Source of the DNA: Bacilli bacterium
GTDB lineage: Bacteria > Bacillota_I > Bacilli_A > RFN20 > CAG-826
Direction: 5' to 3'
DNA: 64,000 nt
Assembly (NCBI GenBank): GCA_017619815.1
Contig: JAFZRR010000062.1
Coordinates: 1 to 64,000 of the forward strand
The stretch's first letter is position 1, and every line of letters begins with the position of its first letter. The notes beneath the pieces were generated by a model. It was given only the letters and a program-made list of their open reading frames with translations, was not told where the DNA came from and did not search any database. Positions 52,577 through 61,466 of this stretch are shown piece after piece. The translations under genes and the position numbers were made by a program.

Positions 52577-53320
52577 ATGGATCTATTAGCGTGGCATAAA
52601 TATAACAAAGAGTTACTTCATGAGAACGCTTATGAATTAACACCTTATTTAAGTGAGGATAAAAACGCTCCAGTGGTGATTGTCTGCCCAGGTGGTGGAT
52701 ACCGCATGGTATGTACTTTTAGAGAGGGACATCCAGTGGCAAAGTTTTTCCAAGAACAAGGTTATAACGCTTTTGTTTTAAGATACCGTATCAAAGATCA
52801 AGCTCATTATCCTCATCCACTTGAAGATATTGCTCGCGCTTTAAAAGATGTACAAGAACTATATAACTTATCTTTAGATAACTATTCTCTCTGTGGATTC
52901 TCCGCAGGAGGACATATGTGTGCGTTATTTGGCGTGGAAGAATATGGCTATGGAAAATATAATCTTCCAAAACCAAATCTCTTGATGCTTGTATATCCTG
53001 TTATTTCTTTAGAAAAGAAAATCACCCACAGAAGTACAAGAAAGTACTTTGCGGGAGAAAAAGATAAAGAAGCTTTAGAAGTCGGCAATATCTATCATCA
53101 CGTGAATGATTCTTATCCAAAGACATTTATTTGGAGAGGGGATATTGATCGCTCTGTTAAACATGTAAATAGTGATTTAATGATTGATGAATTATTAAAA
53201 CACAATGTTCCATGCAAATACTTTAAATATGGCAAAGTTGGTCATGGTGTTGGTTTAGCAGAAAAAACCATCGCCAAAGATTGGCCATATGAAGCCGTAA
53301 AATTCTGGAAAGAAAACTAA
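52577..53320 (+). CDS. Alpha/beta-hydrolase esterase
   Basis: 247 residues without signal peptide. VVIVCPGGGYRMV is the oxyanion loop, GFSAGGHM holds the nucleophile Ser, DIDRSV supplies the acid and KVGHGVG the His. This matches the small carbohydrate (acetyl/feruloyl) esterase group BD-FAE. Likely removes acyl groups from imported sugars in the cytoplasm. A TAGAAT lies 16 nt before the ATG; no ribosome site. Confidence 0.8.
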   Translation: MDLLAWHKYNKELLHENAYELTPYLSEDKNAPVVIVCPGGGYRMVCTFREGHPVAKFFQEQGYNAFVLRYRIKDQAHYPHPLEDIARALKDVQELYNLSLDNYSLCGFSAGGHMCALFGVEEYGYGKYNLPKPNLLMLVYPVISLEKKITHRSTRKYFAGEKDKEALEVGNIYHHVNDSYPKTFIWRGDIDRSVKHVNSDLMIDELLKHNVPCKYFKYGKVGHGVGLAEKTIAKDWPYEAVKFWKEN

Positions 53321-53326
53321 TATTTT

Positions 53327-53354
53327 TTGATTAAATCAAACAATCATATAGAAT
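53327..53354 (+). promoter_or_regulatory. Promoter of the WG-like lipoprotein, leaderless
   Basis: -35 TTGATT (53327-53332), 16-nt spacer, -10 TAGAAT (53349-53354), 6 nt before the ATG. Confidence 0.6.
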
Positions 53355-53360
53355 AAGTGT

Positions 53361-54953
53361 ATGAAAAAGAAACTATTAATACTTCCTTTAATAACCTTAT
53401 TAGCGGTACCTGGTTGTAAGAACAACACAAACGGAAATAAAAAAGGTGATGTTGTTAACGAGGCCGTTTTAAGAGCGAATACAAAAGAAATTAAGAAAAG
53501 TATTTTTTCTGACTTTGAATTAAAAGAAAAGAGTTTACCAGTTGCTAATGCAACTTCATATACCATTTCCAATGGATTCTATGTAATTAAAGATTCCACA
53601 AATACACATTTCTATAGTCCACTTATTGAAGGTGTGGTGGCCACGATTGGTAACAGTGATGACTACCATACATATACATCTGATGTGGCTGGAAGTTATT
53701 TGGTGTACACAAATGAAAATGGTGCCTCAGTGGTGGATGCTTTAGGCAACAAGCTTGTTGAAGATTCAAAAAGAACATATTCGTCCTTATCTATTACCAG
53801 TGGAATTAATTCCAAAGGTATTTATTACGCAGATGTGGCGTTTGATGATACACATCTATATTTCCACTATAGCGATAAAGGTGTGGCAACAGTCCACTCC
53901 ACAGAAATCGGTGATGACTATGGTTCTGGCACAACAGTGCAAGGATTAGATTATGTTTTACTCGATGACTTTGGTCATCCTGGATATCAAAGAATTAAGA
54001 ATAGTTCTAGATACATTATCTTTGATAACAAAGGAAATGAAATATCTTCCTTTACCGATCCACATGCGGATGCATCTTTCTTTGTGGGCGATTATTTGAT
54101 TTATCAAAACAGTGTGAAATTAGATAATAACAATAATAACTATGACTATATTTCTGAAACCGGAGAAAGGTATTCTTTAGAAACATATCGTATTAACTAT
54201 TTAAATGCGAAGAAAGAAGCGATTGATGTTTCTTATCTCCTATCAACGGGTTCTAATGATATCCATTCCTTTAGAAACGCAAAAGGTATTTATGCATATG
54301 CTTACGCAAATATGAGAACTATCTCTGATAAGAAGATTCTTTCTAGCACACTAGAAACATATATCGTTGATGGAAATGGAAACCTCCATGACAATGTCAC
54401 CGGAATTAACTTAGGAGCGTTTGAAAGAATTGGTAATAACTTCTATAACACTGAAAACCAAACCATCTATGATGGCAATCTTAATGAATTATCCATATTA
54501 ACCAATATGAATCCAAATAAGATTGATAACGCGGAAATGATTATTTGTGAAGTCGAAGGCTTATATGGCGCAGTCAATCAAAAAGGACAAGTTGTTTTAC
54601 CATTTCAATATGATGCGATTATTACCACTTATATTTCTAATAACAAAGCCCTTGTTTTTGATGATGGTGTAACCAAGATTGTGGAATTTGATGTTAATAA
54701 AGCCACATATAAAGATTTCAAAACATATGACACTAATACTTTCTCTTATTTTGGATGTGGTATTTATAAAATTGGCGATCAATTCTTCAATTTAATTGAT
54801 GGTGAATTAGATACACTTCTATTTGAAGAAGACTATCATATCGTGGCCACCAAGACCATTAGCTATGCTATCAATACGGCAAAGATATTTACTTTGCAAG
54901 GCAATGCTTCAACAACAGTTTATGGTTCTGGAACAATTACAATTACTCGTTAA
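53361..54953 (+). CDS. Lipoprotein with WG-like repeats, unknown function
   Basis: 530 residues. Signal peptide with lipobox AVPGC, then a beta-propeller-like repeat protein: GLYGAVNQKGQVVLPFQYDAI is a WG-repeat-like stretch near residue 400, and similar G-x-Y/F strands recur through the chain. No catalytic motif. Anchored outside the membrane. The HIT gene begins 1 nt after its stop. Confidence 0.6.
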   Translation: MKKKLLILPLITLLAVPGCKNNTNGNKKGDVVNEAVLRANTKEIKKSIFSDFELKEKSLPVANATSYTISNGFYVIKDSTNTHFYSPLIEGVVATIGNSDDYHTYTSDVAGSYLVYTNENGASVVDALGNKLVEDSKRTYSSLSITSGINSKGIYYADVAFDDTHLYFHYSDKGVATVHSTEIGDDYGSGTTVQGLDYVLLDDFGHPGYQRIKNSSRYIIFDNKGNEISSFTDPHADASFFVGDYLIYQNSVKLDNNNNNYDYISETGERYSLETYRINYLNAKKEAIDVSYLLSTGSNDIHSFRNAKGIYAYAYANMRTISDKKILSSTLETYIVDGNGNLHDNVTGINLGAFERIGNNFYNTENQTIYDGNLNELSILTNMNPNKIDNAEMIICEVEGLYGAVNQKGQVVLPFQYDAIITTYISNNKALVFDDGVTKIVEFDVNKATYKDFKTYDTNTFSYFGCGIYKIGDQFFNLIDGELDTLLFEEDYHIVATKTISYAINTAKIFTLQGNASTTVYGSGTITITR

Positions 54954-54954
54954 T

Positions 54955-55329
54955 ATGGAATGTGTATTTTGCAATATTATCAAAGATAAAAAAGAGATTA
55001 TCGCTGAAAATGATTTAGCAGTGGCTTTTTATGATTCTTTTCCAGTTAGTAAAGGTCATACATTAATCATTCCTAAAAGACATGTCGAAACATATTTCGA
55101 TTTAAATGAAGAAGAGATGAAAGCGATATTTAATTTATCGCAAGAAGTGAAAAAGATATTAACCAACTTATATCAACCAGATGGATATAACGTTGGATTC
55201 AATGTTGGTGTTGATGGTGGGCAATCCGTCATGCACTGCCACATGCACGTTATACCTAGATACCACGGCGATGCGTTAAACCCACGTGGTGGTATAAGGA
55301 AAGTCGTTAAGAACGAGAAAAAATATTAG
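54955..55329 (+). CDS. HIT family hydrolase
   Basis: 124 residues from the ATG at 54955. N-terminal zinc pair CVFCNII, and the histidine triad MHCHMHVIPRY near residue 85. HIT proteins of this group hydrolyse nucleotide phosphoramidates or dinucleotides. The ATG starts 1 nt after the lipoprotein stop. A terminator follows. Confidence 0.85.
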   Translation: MECVFCNIIKDKKEIIAENDLAVAFYDSFPVSKGHTLIIPKRHVETYFDLNEEEMKAIFNLSQEVKKILTNLYQPDGYNVGFNVGVDGGQSVMHCHMHVIPRYHGDALNPRGGIRKVVKNEKKY

Positions 55330-55350
55330 ACCACAATAATGTGGTTTTTT
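55330..55350 (+). terminator. Intrinsic terminator
   Basis: ACCACA-ataa-TGTGGT followed by TTTTT, beginning right after the HIT stop. Confidence 0.85.
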
Positions 55351-55393
55351 ATTTGATTCACATTTTTTGTATAATACATGTGAGGAACTTTTA

Positions 55394-55609
55394 ATGGTTA
55401 TTTCAATAAAATTGACAAAAGAAGAACAACAAGAAGCGGAATCATATGCAAAACGCAATGGTCTTTCTTTAAACGATGCCATTAAAAGAGTATTTTTTGA
55501 AAAGATCGAAGATGAATATGATGCCGCAATTGCGGATGTCGCAATGGAAAAATATGAAAAGAATCCAAAAACGTATTCTTTGGACGAACTTATAAAATCA
55601 TTAAATTAA
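55394..55609 (+). CDS. RelB/DUF6290-type RHH antitoxin, orphan
   Basis: 71 residues: VISIKLTKEEQQEAESYAKR followed by GLSLNDAIKRVFFEKIEDEYD, the RHH and toxin-binding helix of DUF6290/RelB antitoxins. GAGGAAC precedes the ATG; TATAAT about 15 nt before that. A RelE-type toxin usually follows at once, but 55610-55726 holds only a terminator. Orphan antitoxin or anti-toxin decoy. Confidence 0.75.
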   Translation: MVISIKLTKEEQQEAESYAKRNGLSLNDAIKRVFFEKIEDEYDAAIADVAMEKYEKNPKTYSLDELIKSLN

Positions 55610-55635
55610 AATCTCAAATTATGTATAGAATATAG

Positions 55636-55662
55636 AAATCATCATTTGATGATTTTTATTTT
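55636..55662 (+). terminator. Intrinsic terminator
   Basis: AAATCATCA and TGATGATTT pair around TT, followed by TTATTTT. Confidence 0.75.
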
Positions 55663-55726
55663 ACTCTCCTTAATTAAATAAACTTGTTTATCTTTGTTAA
55701 ACATGTTTAATTATTAAAACGAGATT

Positions 55727-56509
55727 ATGAAGAACAAAAACATCCTCTACATTTCAATAGCCTTAGCGATATATGTCTTATTCATTACATTCCCGACATA
55801 TCTTTTCATTAAGGATGATCCAGAGCTCTGCTATATCATCGAAATCATTTTAAGAAGTGTTTATCTCGTCTTCATTGTTTTATTCTCTATATTTACTAAA
55901 TTAGCTAAGTCTTATACTGGTAAAACTAAATGGATGAATATGTTATTCTTACTCCCACTTTTCTTTGTGGCGTTTTTTAACATCTTCTATTACCGCGTTG
56001 TCGCTGGTTCTTCTGTTGAATCCTTGTGGAACAATCTCACCAAAGTATTCTATAGCGATGGTGTGAATACATATGAAATCTTAAGATTTACTTCAGTGGT
56101 CATCACTGTTGTCGAAGAAGAAATCTTATTTAGATTCTTATTACAAAAGAACCTCAATTTAGGTCATAAGTTTGTCCGTATCGCCATTACCGCTGCAGTA
56201 TATGCCACATGCCACTTCTTTATGATGCTATATGACGGATATGGATTTATTGAACCATTACAATTATTAGAAATCTTATTTGTCTTCGGCATCGGTATGA
56301 TTCTCGGTGTTCTTTATGAATACACAAATAGCATTGCCTATTCCATGACATTTAATATGTTATTCTCCTTAGGAGTTAGCATTTATCCAATCGCGATTAC
56401 TAACACTGTAGGATATAAGATTTATTTAACATCCGCATTATTTATATTAGGTGCGGCAGCATATATCTGTTTATTTTATTTTGTCATTCTTAAGAAAGAA
56501 CAAAGATAA
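55727..56509 (+). CDS. CPBP-family intramembrane protease
   Basis: 260 residues with about eight membrane helices. The CPBP motifs are present: VVEEEILFRF (EExxxR) near 128 and ATCHFF (His) near 162, with a later F-N-M-L-F site near 216. This family, related to Rce1, cuts membrane-associated peptides and is often used for bacteriocin self-protection. The lipoprotein gene starts 1 nt after its stop. Substrate unknown. Confidence 0.8.
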   Translation: MKNKNILYISIALAIYVLFITFPTYLFIKDDPELCYIIEIILRSVYLVFIVLFSIFTKLAKSYTGKTKWMNMLFLLPLFFVAFFNIFYYRVVAGSSVESLWNNLTKVFYSDGVNTYEILRFTSVVITVVEEEILFRFLLQKNLNLGHKFVRIAITAAVYATCHFFMMLYDGYGFIEPLQLLEILFVFGIGMILGVLYEYTNSIAYSMTFNMLFSLGVSIYPIAITNTVGYKIYLTSALFILGAAAYICLFYFVILKKEQR

Positions 56510-56510
56510 C

Positions 56511-57161
56511 ATGAAAAAGCCCATATTATTACTCTTACCATTAATCCTTGCCTTAGGAGCTTGTAACAACAAAAATAACAAACCAAGTTGGGGCGAAACA
56601 TCCACAAAAACAATTGTTTTTAAAGGTGATAAGAATAGAAGTGGGCTTGGTAGTGGTTCTCAATTAGGAACAGAAGCATTCGATAATGCATTAACCAGTT
56701 TAATTAATGAACAAGCAGATAATTCTTTAACTAAATTAGGTGGAAAGAAATGTGGCACCCAATTAGTGGGTGGTGACAGTGGTACTGATACATCCCTTAC
56801 AATAGGTACAGGTAGTTATGATGGGTTGATATATCTCACTTTTAATCTTGATATTGTAAAGATTGATGTCACACTTCAAAACTATTACAAACCACATCAT
56901 GATTATCAAACCAATCAAGATGTCAGTGGTATTGACGCAAACGCAGAAGCCACAATCTGTTCATATGATCCCTCAGGCGATGGAACAGTGATTGAACAGA
57001 AAGAAATTGATTTATCAACTGAAGATGTTGTCAATGTTCCCGCGGAAAGAGAAGAAACATTAGAACTAAAAGAAAAGACAAACACAATTGCCTTCTATAA
57101 TAGTGCGGAAAAGCATAGAACATATATTCATTCATTAACCGTTACATATTTAGTTAAATAA
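56511..57161 (+). CDS. Lipoprotein, unknown function
   Basis: 216 residues from the ATG at 56511. Lipobox LALGAC, a Gly/Ser-rich linker and a single beta-sandwich-like domain (SLTIGTGSYDGLIYLTFN, ... YIHSLTVTYLVK), which looks like a ligand-binding or adhesive domain. Directly after the CPBP protease gene. No family recognised. Confidence 0.65.
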   Translation: MKKPILLLLPLILALGACNNKNNKPSWGETSTKTIVFKGDKNRSGLGSGSQLGTEAFDNALTSLINEQADNSLTKLGGKKCGTQLVGGDSGTDTSLTIGTGSYDGLIYLTFNLDIVKIDVTLQNYYKPHHDYQTNQDVSGIDANAEATICSYDPSGDGTVIEQKEIDLSTEDVVNVPAEREETLELKEKTNTIAFYNSAEKHRTYIHSLTVTYLVK

Positions 57162-57177
57162 AAAATGAAACCAAATC

Positions 57178-57202
57178 ATCCCGTTTTAAACGGGATTTTT
57201 TC
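57178..57202 (+). terminator. Intrinsic terminator
   Basis: ATCCCG and CGGGAT pair around TTTTAAA, followed by TTTTTTC. Confidence 0.85.
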
Positions 57203-57271
57203 TTGCTGAAAAGTTTTTTGTAAAAGATTTATGAAATGACCACTATTAGTTTAATAGGAGGGCAAATTGCC

Positions 57272-57327
57272 CCTGGAGGGAAGAAGCATGAAAATGTTTC
57301 GGAAATTCAGGCCCTCGATCCTCCAGG
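57272..57327 (+). promoter_or_regulatory. Ribosome-site-sequestering stem in the toxin mRNA
   Basis: CCTGGAGG (57272-57279), the first ribosome site, is exactly complementary to CCTCCAGG (57320-57327). The stem would hide the first site while leaving AAGGAGG at 57328-57334 free for the second start. Confidence 0.55.
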
Positions 57328-57410
57328 AAGGAGGAGACCCCTTGATGGAGTCTGTTCTGATACTCCTGATACTTGCGGTGCTTATTTATCTTTTACGAGG
57401 TAAGAGGTAA
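57288..57410 (+). CDS. Small hydrophobic peptide, putative type I toxin
   Basis: 40 residues from the ATG at 57288 (GGAGGG 7 nt upstream). A second start, TTG 57342 or ATG 57345 after AAGGAGG, gives a 21-22-residue peptide MESVLILLILAVLIYLLR + GKR. The core is one membrane helix ended by basic residues, typical of type I toxins (Fst/Ldr/TxpA-like in style; no sequence family recognised). The antisense RNA transcribed from the opposite strand ends at its 3' end. Which start is used is open. Confidence 0.6.
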   Translation: MKMFRKFRPSILQEGGDPLMESVLILLILAVLIYLLRGKR

Positions 57411-57411
57411 A

Positions 57412-57497
57412 TAAAAAGGGAGAGACTAACGGTTGTGCTAGGTTAGTCCTCTCTCTAACGACAAGTAAATACTAGCACATCAGGGTGGCTTTTTCAA
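57412..57497 (-). ncRNA. Putative antisense antitoxin RNA (copy B) with promoter and terminator
   Basis: Minus strand promoter TTGAAA (57497-57492), 17-nt spacer, TAGTAT (57474-57469). A transcript from about 57462 of about 50 nt forms one hairpin (57455-57442 with 57430-57418) and ends in CCCTTTTTATTT against the toxin tail. Upstream is the conserved hairpin and CCCACCCTCAGGAACCC element shared with 20.34 kb. This converging layout is that of type I toxin-antitoxin loci. Confidence 0.7.
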
Positions 57498-57506
57498 GGT
57501 TCGAGG

Positions 57507-57541
57507 GTTCCTGAGGGTGGGGATAGGTTCGCCTATTTCCC
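57507..57541 (-). repeat. Conserved hairpin and CCCACCCTCAGGAACCC element (copy B)
   Basis: Minus strand: GGGAAATAG and CTATCCCC pair, then ACCCTCAGGAACCC follows, as at 20339-20375. The stem bases differ between copies while pairing is mostly kept, suggesting RNA structure is conserved. Confidence 0.7.
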
Positions 57542-57649
57542 ATTCTCATATTGGTGGCAATCAATAAAAAAAATAGATAGATAAGTTGAGCACTTAAAAA
57601 TCTACCTATGTGTAACGATTGTTACGTAATTATTATAAATAATATTTTT

Positions 57650-57676
57650 TCAAAAGAAAAGGGAGGTTGCCCTCCC
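57650..57676 (-). terminator. Terminator of the ABC exporter operon
   Basis: On the minus strand GGGAGG-gcaa-CCTCCC followed by TTTTCTTTT, 5 nt after the last gene. Confidence 0.8.
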
Positions 57677-57681
57677 TAGTT

Positions 57682-59658
57682 TTATTCGAGTTCGAATGCT
57701 CCGGTGTATAACTGATAGTAAACACCTTTTTGAGCAATCAAATCTGTGTGGCTACCACGTTCTATAATACGTCCATGATCTAACACCATAATCGCATCAC
57801 TGTTTTGAACTGTGGATAATCTATGAGCAATCACAAATACCGTTCTACCTTCCATCAGTTTATCCATGCCTTCTTGGACAAGTTTTTCGGTTCTGGTATC
57901 GATTGATGATGTCGCTTCATCGAGAATCATAACTGGTGCATCAGCGACCGCCGCTCTAGCGATAGAGAGCAATTGTCTTTGACCTTGTGATAAGTTACTA
58001 CCATCACCGTTGAGCATGGTGTTAAATCCTTCTGGTAGTCTGGTAATGAAGTCATAAGCATTAGCAATCTTTGCGGCTTCATAAACTTCTTCATCAGTCG
58101 CATCTAATCTACCATAACGGATATTATCCATAACTGTTCCGGTGAACAAGTTAGTATCTTGCAAAACAATGCCTAATGAACGACGTAAGTCATCTTTTTT
58201 AATTTTATTAATATTTATGCCATCGTATCTGATTTTGCCATCTGCAATGTCATAAAAACGGTTTAAAAGGTTAGTAATTGTGGTCTTACCCGCACCAGTG
58301 GCACCGACAAAGGCAATTTTTTGACCTGGATGGGCATAAATAGAGACATCGTGTAAGACCGGCTTATCTGGTGTATAAGCGAAATCAACATCCGTTAAAA
58401 CGATATCACCTTTGAGTTCGGTATATGTCGTTGTGCCATCGGCTTTGTGGTAGTGTTTCCAAGCAAAGTCTCTAGTCTTTTCTGTGGTTTCTTCAAATGA
58501 ACCATCTTCATGTTTCTTGATATGGACTAATTCAACATAGCCTTCATCCGCTTCTTTTTGTTCATCTAATAAATCGAAGCATCTTGAAGCACCCGCCATA
58601 CCCATGACGATGAATGTCACTTGTTGTGAGAAGTTATTCACGTTATTGGAGAACATTCTGGATAGCATTAAGAATGACACAATAACATTGAAGAATTCTG
58701 TTGGATCGGCAACATCTTGGATAAATGGTCGTGATAGGGCGACGTTTTTGAATCCTGGAATAACAGCGATAAGAACACCCATAATCGCGGTTAAGACATA
58801 CATGAAGTTACCAATGTTACCATTGATAGGCATCATTGTATTACCAGCGATATTCGCTGTAGTGCTATGTCTTCTGAGTTCTTCATTGAGTTTATCAAAG
58901 TCTTCCGCAGATTTTTCTTCGTGGCAGAATACTTTAACAACTTTAAGACCTTGGATAGTTTCTTCAATATCACCTTCGACCTTCGCCATTTGAATTTGTT
59001 GTTTGACGAAATATTTCGCAGAACGACCACCGATAAAGATGGTGTTGAGTAACATGAGCATCGCGCAGAAGACGACCACAAGAGTCATCCATAAGCTGTT
59101 CATTAACATAACAACGAAACTGAAGACCACCGCTAAACCAGCGCTTAAGAAGCTTGGCAAAGCTTGTGAAATGAATTGTCTAATGGTGTCGATGTCGTTT
59201 GTATATACGGACATGATTGCACCGTGAGCGTGTGTATCAAAATATTTGATTGGTAAATCTTGCATATGATTGAACATCGCTTTTCTAAAGATGTTCATAA
59301 ATCTTTGTGTGACAATCGCCATTGTTCTATTCCAGAACCATGAAGCAAAGACACCTAAACTATAAATACCGATTAAGATACCCACTAAAACGGTGACGTT
59401 TGTGTTTAAAGTAATACCCATAGCTTCAGTTGGGTGAGCACCCACTAATGGGTTAGTTCCATCTTTAATACATACTGTAAGAACTTTAGTAACAAAGTTC
59501 ATAAAGATAGAGGATGAAAGGTTTGCGAATATGTTAAAGATGATACATAACGCAGAGACGATTAATTGGCCAGGATATCTCTTGAAGAGTTCTTTTAATA
59601 ATCTCTTCATTGTACCTTTCTTGGCTCTTGCTCTTTCTTTAATTCTAATTGGAGGCAT
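57682..59658 (-). CDS. ABC exporter half-transporter (subunit B)
   Basis: 658 residues. Six-helix membrane domain (about 30-350) and an ATPase domain: GATGAGKTT Walker A, NLSQGQRQLLSIARA signature, VMILDEATSSID Walker B, VIAHRLS H-loop. Between them is an extra segment (about 375-415, KHEDGSFEETTEKTRD) found in the B half of heterodimeric multidrug exporters. Last gene of a three-gene MarR-controlled operon; its ATG overlaps the stop of subunit A. Substrate drug or peptide unknown. Confidence 0.9.
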   Translation of the reverse strand: MPPIRIKERARAKKGTMKRLLKELFKRYPGQLIVSALCIIFNIFANLSSSIFMNFVTKVLTVCIKDGTNPLVGAHPTEAMGITLNTNVTVLVGILIGIYSLGVFASWFWNRTMAIVTQRFMNIFRKAMFNHMQDLPIKYFDTHAHGAIMSVYTNDIDTIRQFISQALPSFLSAGLAVVFSFVVMLMNSLWMTLVVVFCAMLMLLNTIFIGGRSAKYFVKQQIQMAKVEGDIEETIQGLKVVKVFCHEEKSAEDFDKLNEELRRHSTTANIAGNTMMPINGNIGNFMYVLTAIMGVLIAVIPGFKNVALSRPFIQDVADPTEFFNVIVSFLMLSRMFSNNVNNFSQQVTFIVMGMAGASRCFDLLDEQKEADEGYVELVHIKKHEDGSFEETTEKTRDFAWKHYHKADGTTTYTELKGDIVLTDVDFAYTPDKPVLHDVSIYAHPGQKIAFVGATGAGKTTITNLLNRFYDIADGKIRYDGININKIKKDDLRRSLGIVLQDTNLFTGTVMDNIRYGRLDATDEEVYEAAKIANAYDFITRLPEGFNTMLNGDGSNLSQGQRQLLSIARAAVADAPVMILDEATSSIDTRTEKLVQEGMDKLMEGRTVFVIAHRLSTVQNSDAIMVLDHGRIIERGSHTDLIAQKGVYYQLYTGAFELE

Positions 59659-61466
59659 TATCTATCACCTCCTTGGTTATTTTGAGTGTAGTAGATTTCT
59701 TGGTAAATATGGTTATTCTTGAGTAACTCATTATGTGTACCAATCGCGTTAATCTTGCCGTCTTCCATAATGATGATTTGATCAGCATCTTCAATAGAAG
59801 AAATACGTTGGGCAATCACGATCTTTGTGGTTTGTGGTAAGTCTTCTCTTAAACCACGTCTAATCAATCTATCAGTCTTTGTGTCGACTGCGGAAGTGGA
59901 GTCATCCAAGATAAGAATCTTTGGTTTCTTTAATAACGCACGAGCGATACAAAGTCTTTGTTTTTGACCACCGGAAACGTTACTACCACCTTGTTCAATT
60001 CTCGTTTCATATTTTTGAGGGAAGGATTCAATGAATTCTTCCGCTTGAGAAATCTTACAAGCTTGTTCGAGTTCTTCTTGTGTGGCGTTTAAATCGCCCC
60101 ATCTTAAGTTGTCCGCGATTGTGCCACTGAAAAGGAAATTCTTTTGTAAGACAACAGCGACGTTATTTCTTAAGACTTCTAAGTCATATTCTTTGACATC
60201 GTGTCCACCGACTTTAAGAGAACCTTCTTGGATGTCATATAATCTAGAGATTAAGTTCACTAATGATGTCTTTCCGGAACCTGTACTTCCGAGGATACCG
60301 ATGAATTGACCGGATTTAATATTGATATTGATATTTTCTAAGGCATTCTTTTCCGCAGTTTCAGAGTATTTGAAGTTCACATTATCGAAGATAACTTCAC
60401 CATTAGGAACTTCCATAATTGGATTTTCTGGGTTCTTAATTGTGGGTTCTTCTTCAAGAACTTCACCAATTCTTCTCACACCTTCAATGGACATGACTAA
60501 CATGACCATGATCATGGAGACAAACATTAAGGACATTAAGATTTGAATACCATATGTAAGTAATGCGGACATTTGTCCGATTGTTAATGTTTCTGTGCCA
60601 TTTTGAATATCGCGTCCGATGAAGTATGCACCTAAACCAATAATTAAAACGTTAGATAAGTGAATACCTGTGTTCATAACAGGGTTATTCAAAGCGACAA
60701 TCTTTTCCGCTTTCACGAATTCGCCAGTCATACCGTCAGAGGCTCTATTGAATTTTTCTTTTTCATAATCTTCTCTAACATATGATTTCACAACACGCAT
60801 ACCGGTGATGTTTTCTTGGACGGATTCATTGAGCTTATCGTATCTCTTAAATAATCTTCTAAAGATTTTCATCGCTACGCGAATGATTAAGAATAAGCAA
60901 AGACCAATAACTGGAATTAAGCAAACGAAGATCCACGCCATTTGACCACCAGTCATAAAGGCCATGACTGCGGAGAATATCATCATAAGTGGTGCGCGGA
61001 CAACCGCTCTAATGACCATTTGGAAAGCCATTTGCACTGTCGATATATCTGTTGTCATTCTAGTCACTAAACTAGATGCGGAGAATTTATCGATATTAGC
61101 AAAGCTAAATGTTTCAAGTTTCTTATACATATCGCTTCTGAGGTTTGCGGCTAAACCAACGGATGCTCGAGAAGCAAATACGCCACCTAAGATACCAAAC
61201 ATCAAGGAGAGCAACGCCATGACCACTAAAGTGATGAGGATATAGAATAATGAGATTTCTAATTGAATAGGACCATTTTCATATGGGAATGGTGTCATGA
61301 TATCTTCGAGTTTGGTGATATTTCTCATCGTATCCACGAACATGGACATGACAAATGGAAGAGCGCATTCTAATGCGGCTTCGCCAATCATGAAGAAAGG
61401 AGTCACAATCGCGTCTTTTTTATATTGTCTAAGTGATTTAAGAATTAATTTGATTTTCTTCCACAT
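59658..61466 (-). CDS. ABC exporter half-transporter (subunit A)
   Basis: 602 residues. Membrane domain then ATPase: GSTGSGKTS Walker A, GSNVSGGQKQRLCIARALL signature, ILILDDSTSAVD Walker B with Asp-Asp in place of the catalytic Asp-Glu, and IAQRISS with Gln at the H-loop. These changes are the degenerate half-site of heterodimeric exporters (BmrC/LmrC type). It overlaps the MarR gene upstream and subunit B downstream by one base each, so subunits are made in equal amount. Confidence 0.9.
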   Translation of the reverse strand: MWKKIKLILKSLRQYKKDAIVTPFFMIGEAALECALPFVMSMFVDTMRNITKLEDIMTPFPYENGPIQLEISLFYILITLVVMALLSLMFGILGGVFASRASVGLAANLRSDMYKKLETFSFANIDKFSASSLVTRMTTDISTVQMAFQMVIRAVVRAPLMMIFSAVMAFMTGGQMAWIFVCLIPVIGLCLFLIIRVAMKIFRRLFKRYDKLNESVQENITGMRVVKSYVREDYEKEKFNRASDGMTGEFVKAEKIVALNNPVMNTGIHLSNVLIIGLGAYFIGRDIQNGTETLTIGQMSALLTYGIQILMSLMFVSMIMVMLVMSIEGVRRIGEVLEEEPTIKNPENPIMEVPNGEVIFDNVNFKYSETAEKNALENININIKSGQFIGILGSTGSGKTSLVNLISRLYDIQEGSLKVGGHDVKEYDLEVLRNNVAVVLQKNFLFSGTIADNLRWGDLNATQEELEQACKISQAEEFIESFPQKYETRIEQGGSNVSGGQKQRLCIARALLKKPKILILDDSTSAVDTKTDRLIRRGLREDLPQTTKIVIAQRISSIEDADQIIIMEDGKINAIGTHNELLKNNHIYQEIYYTQNNQGGDR

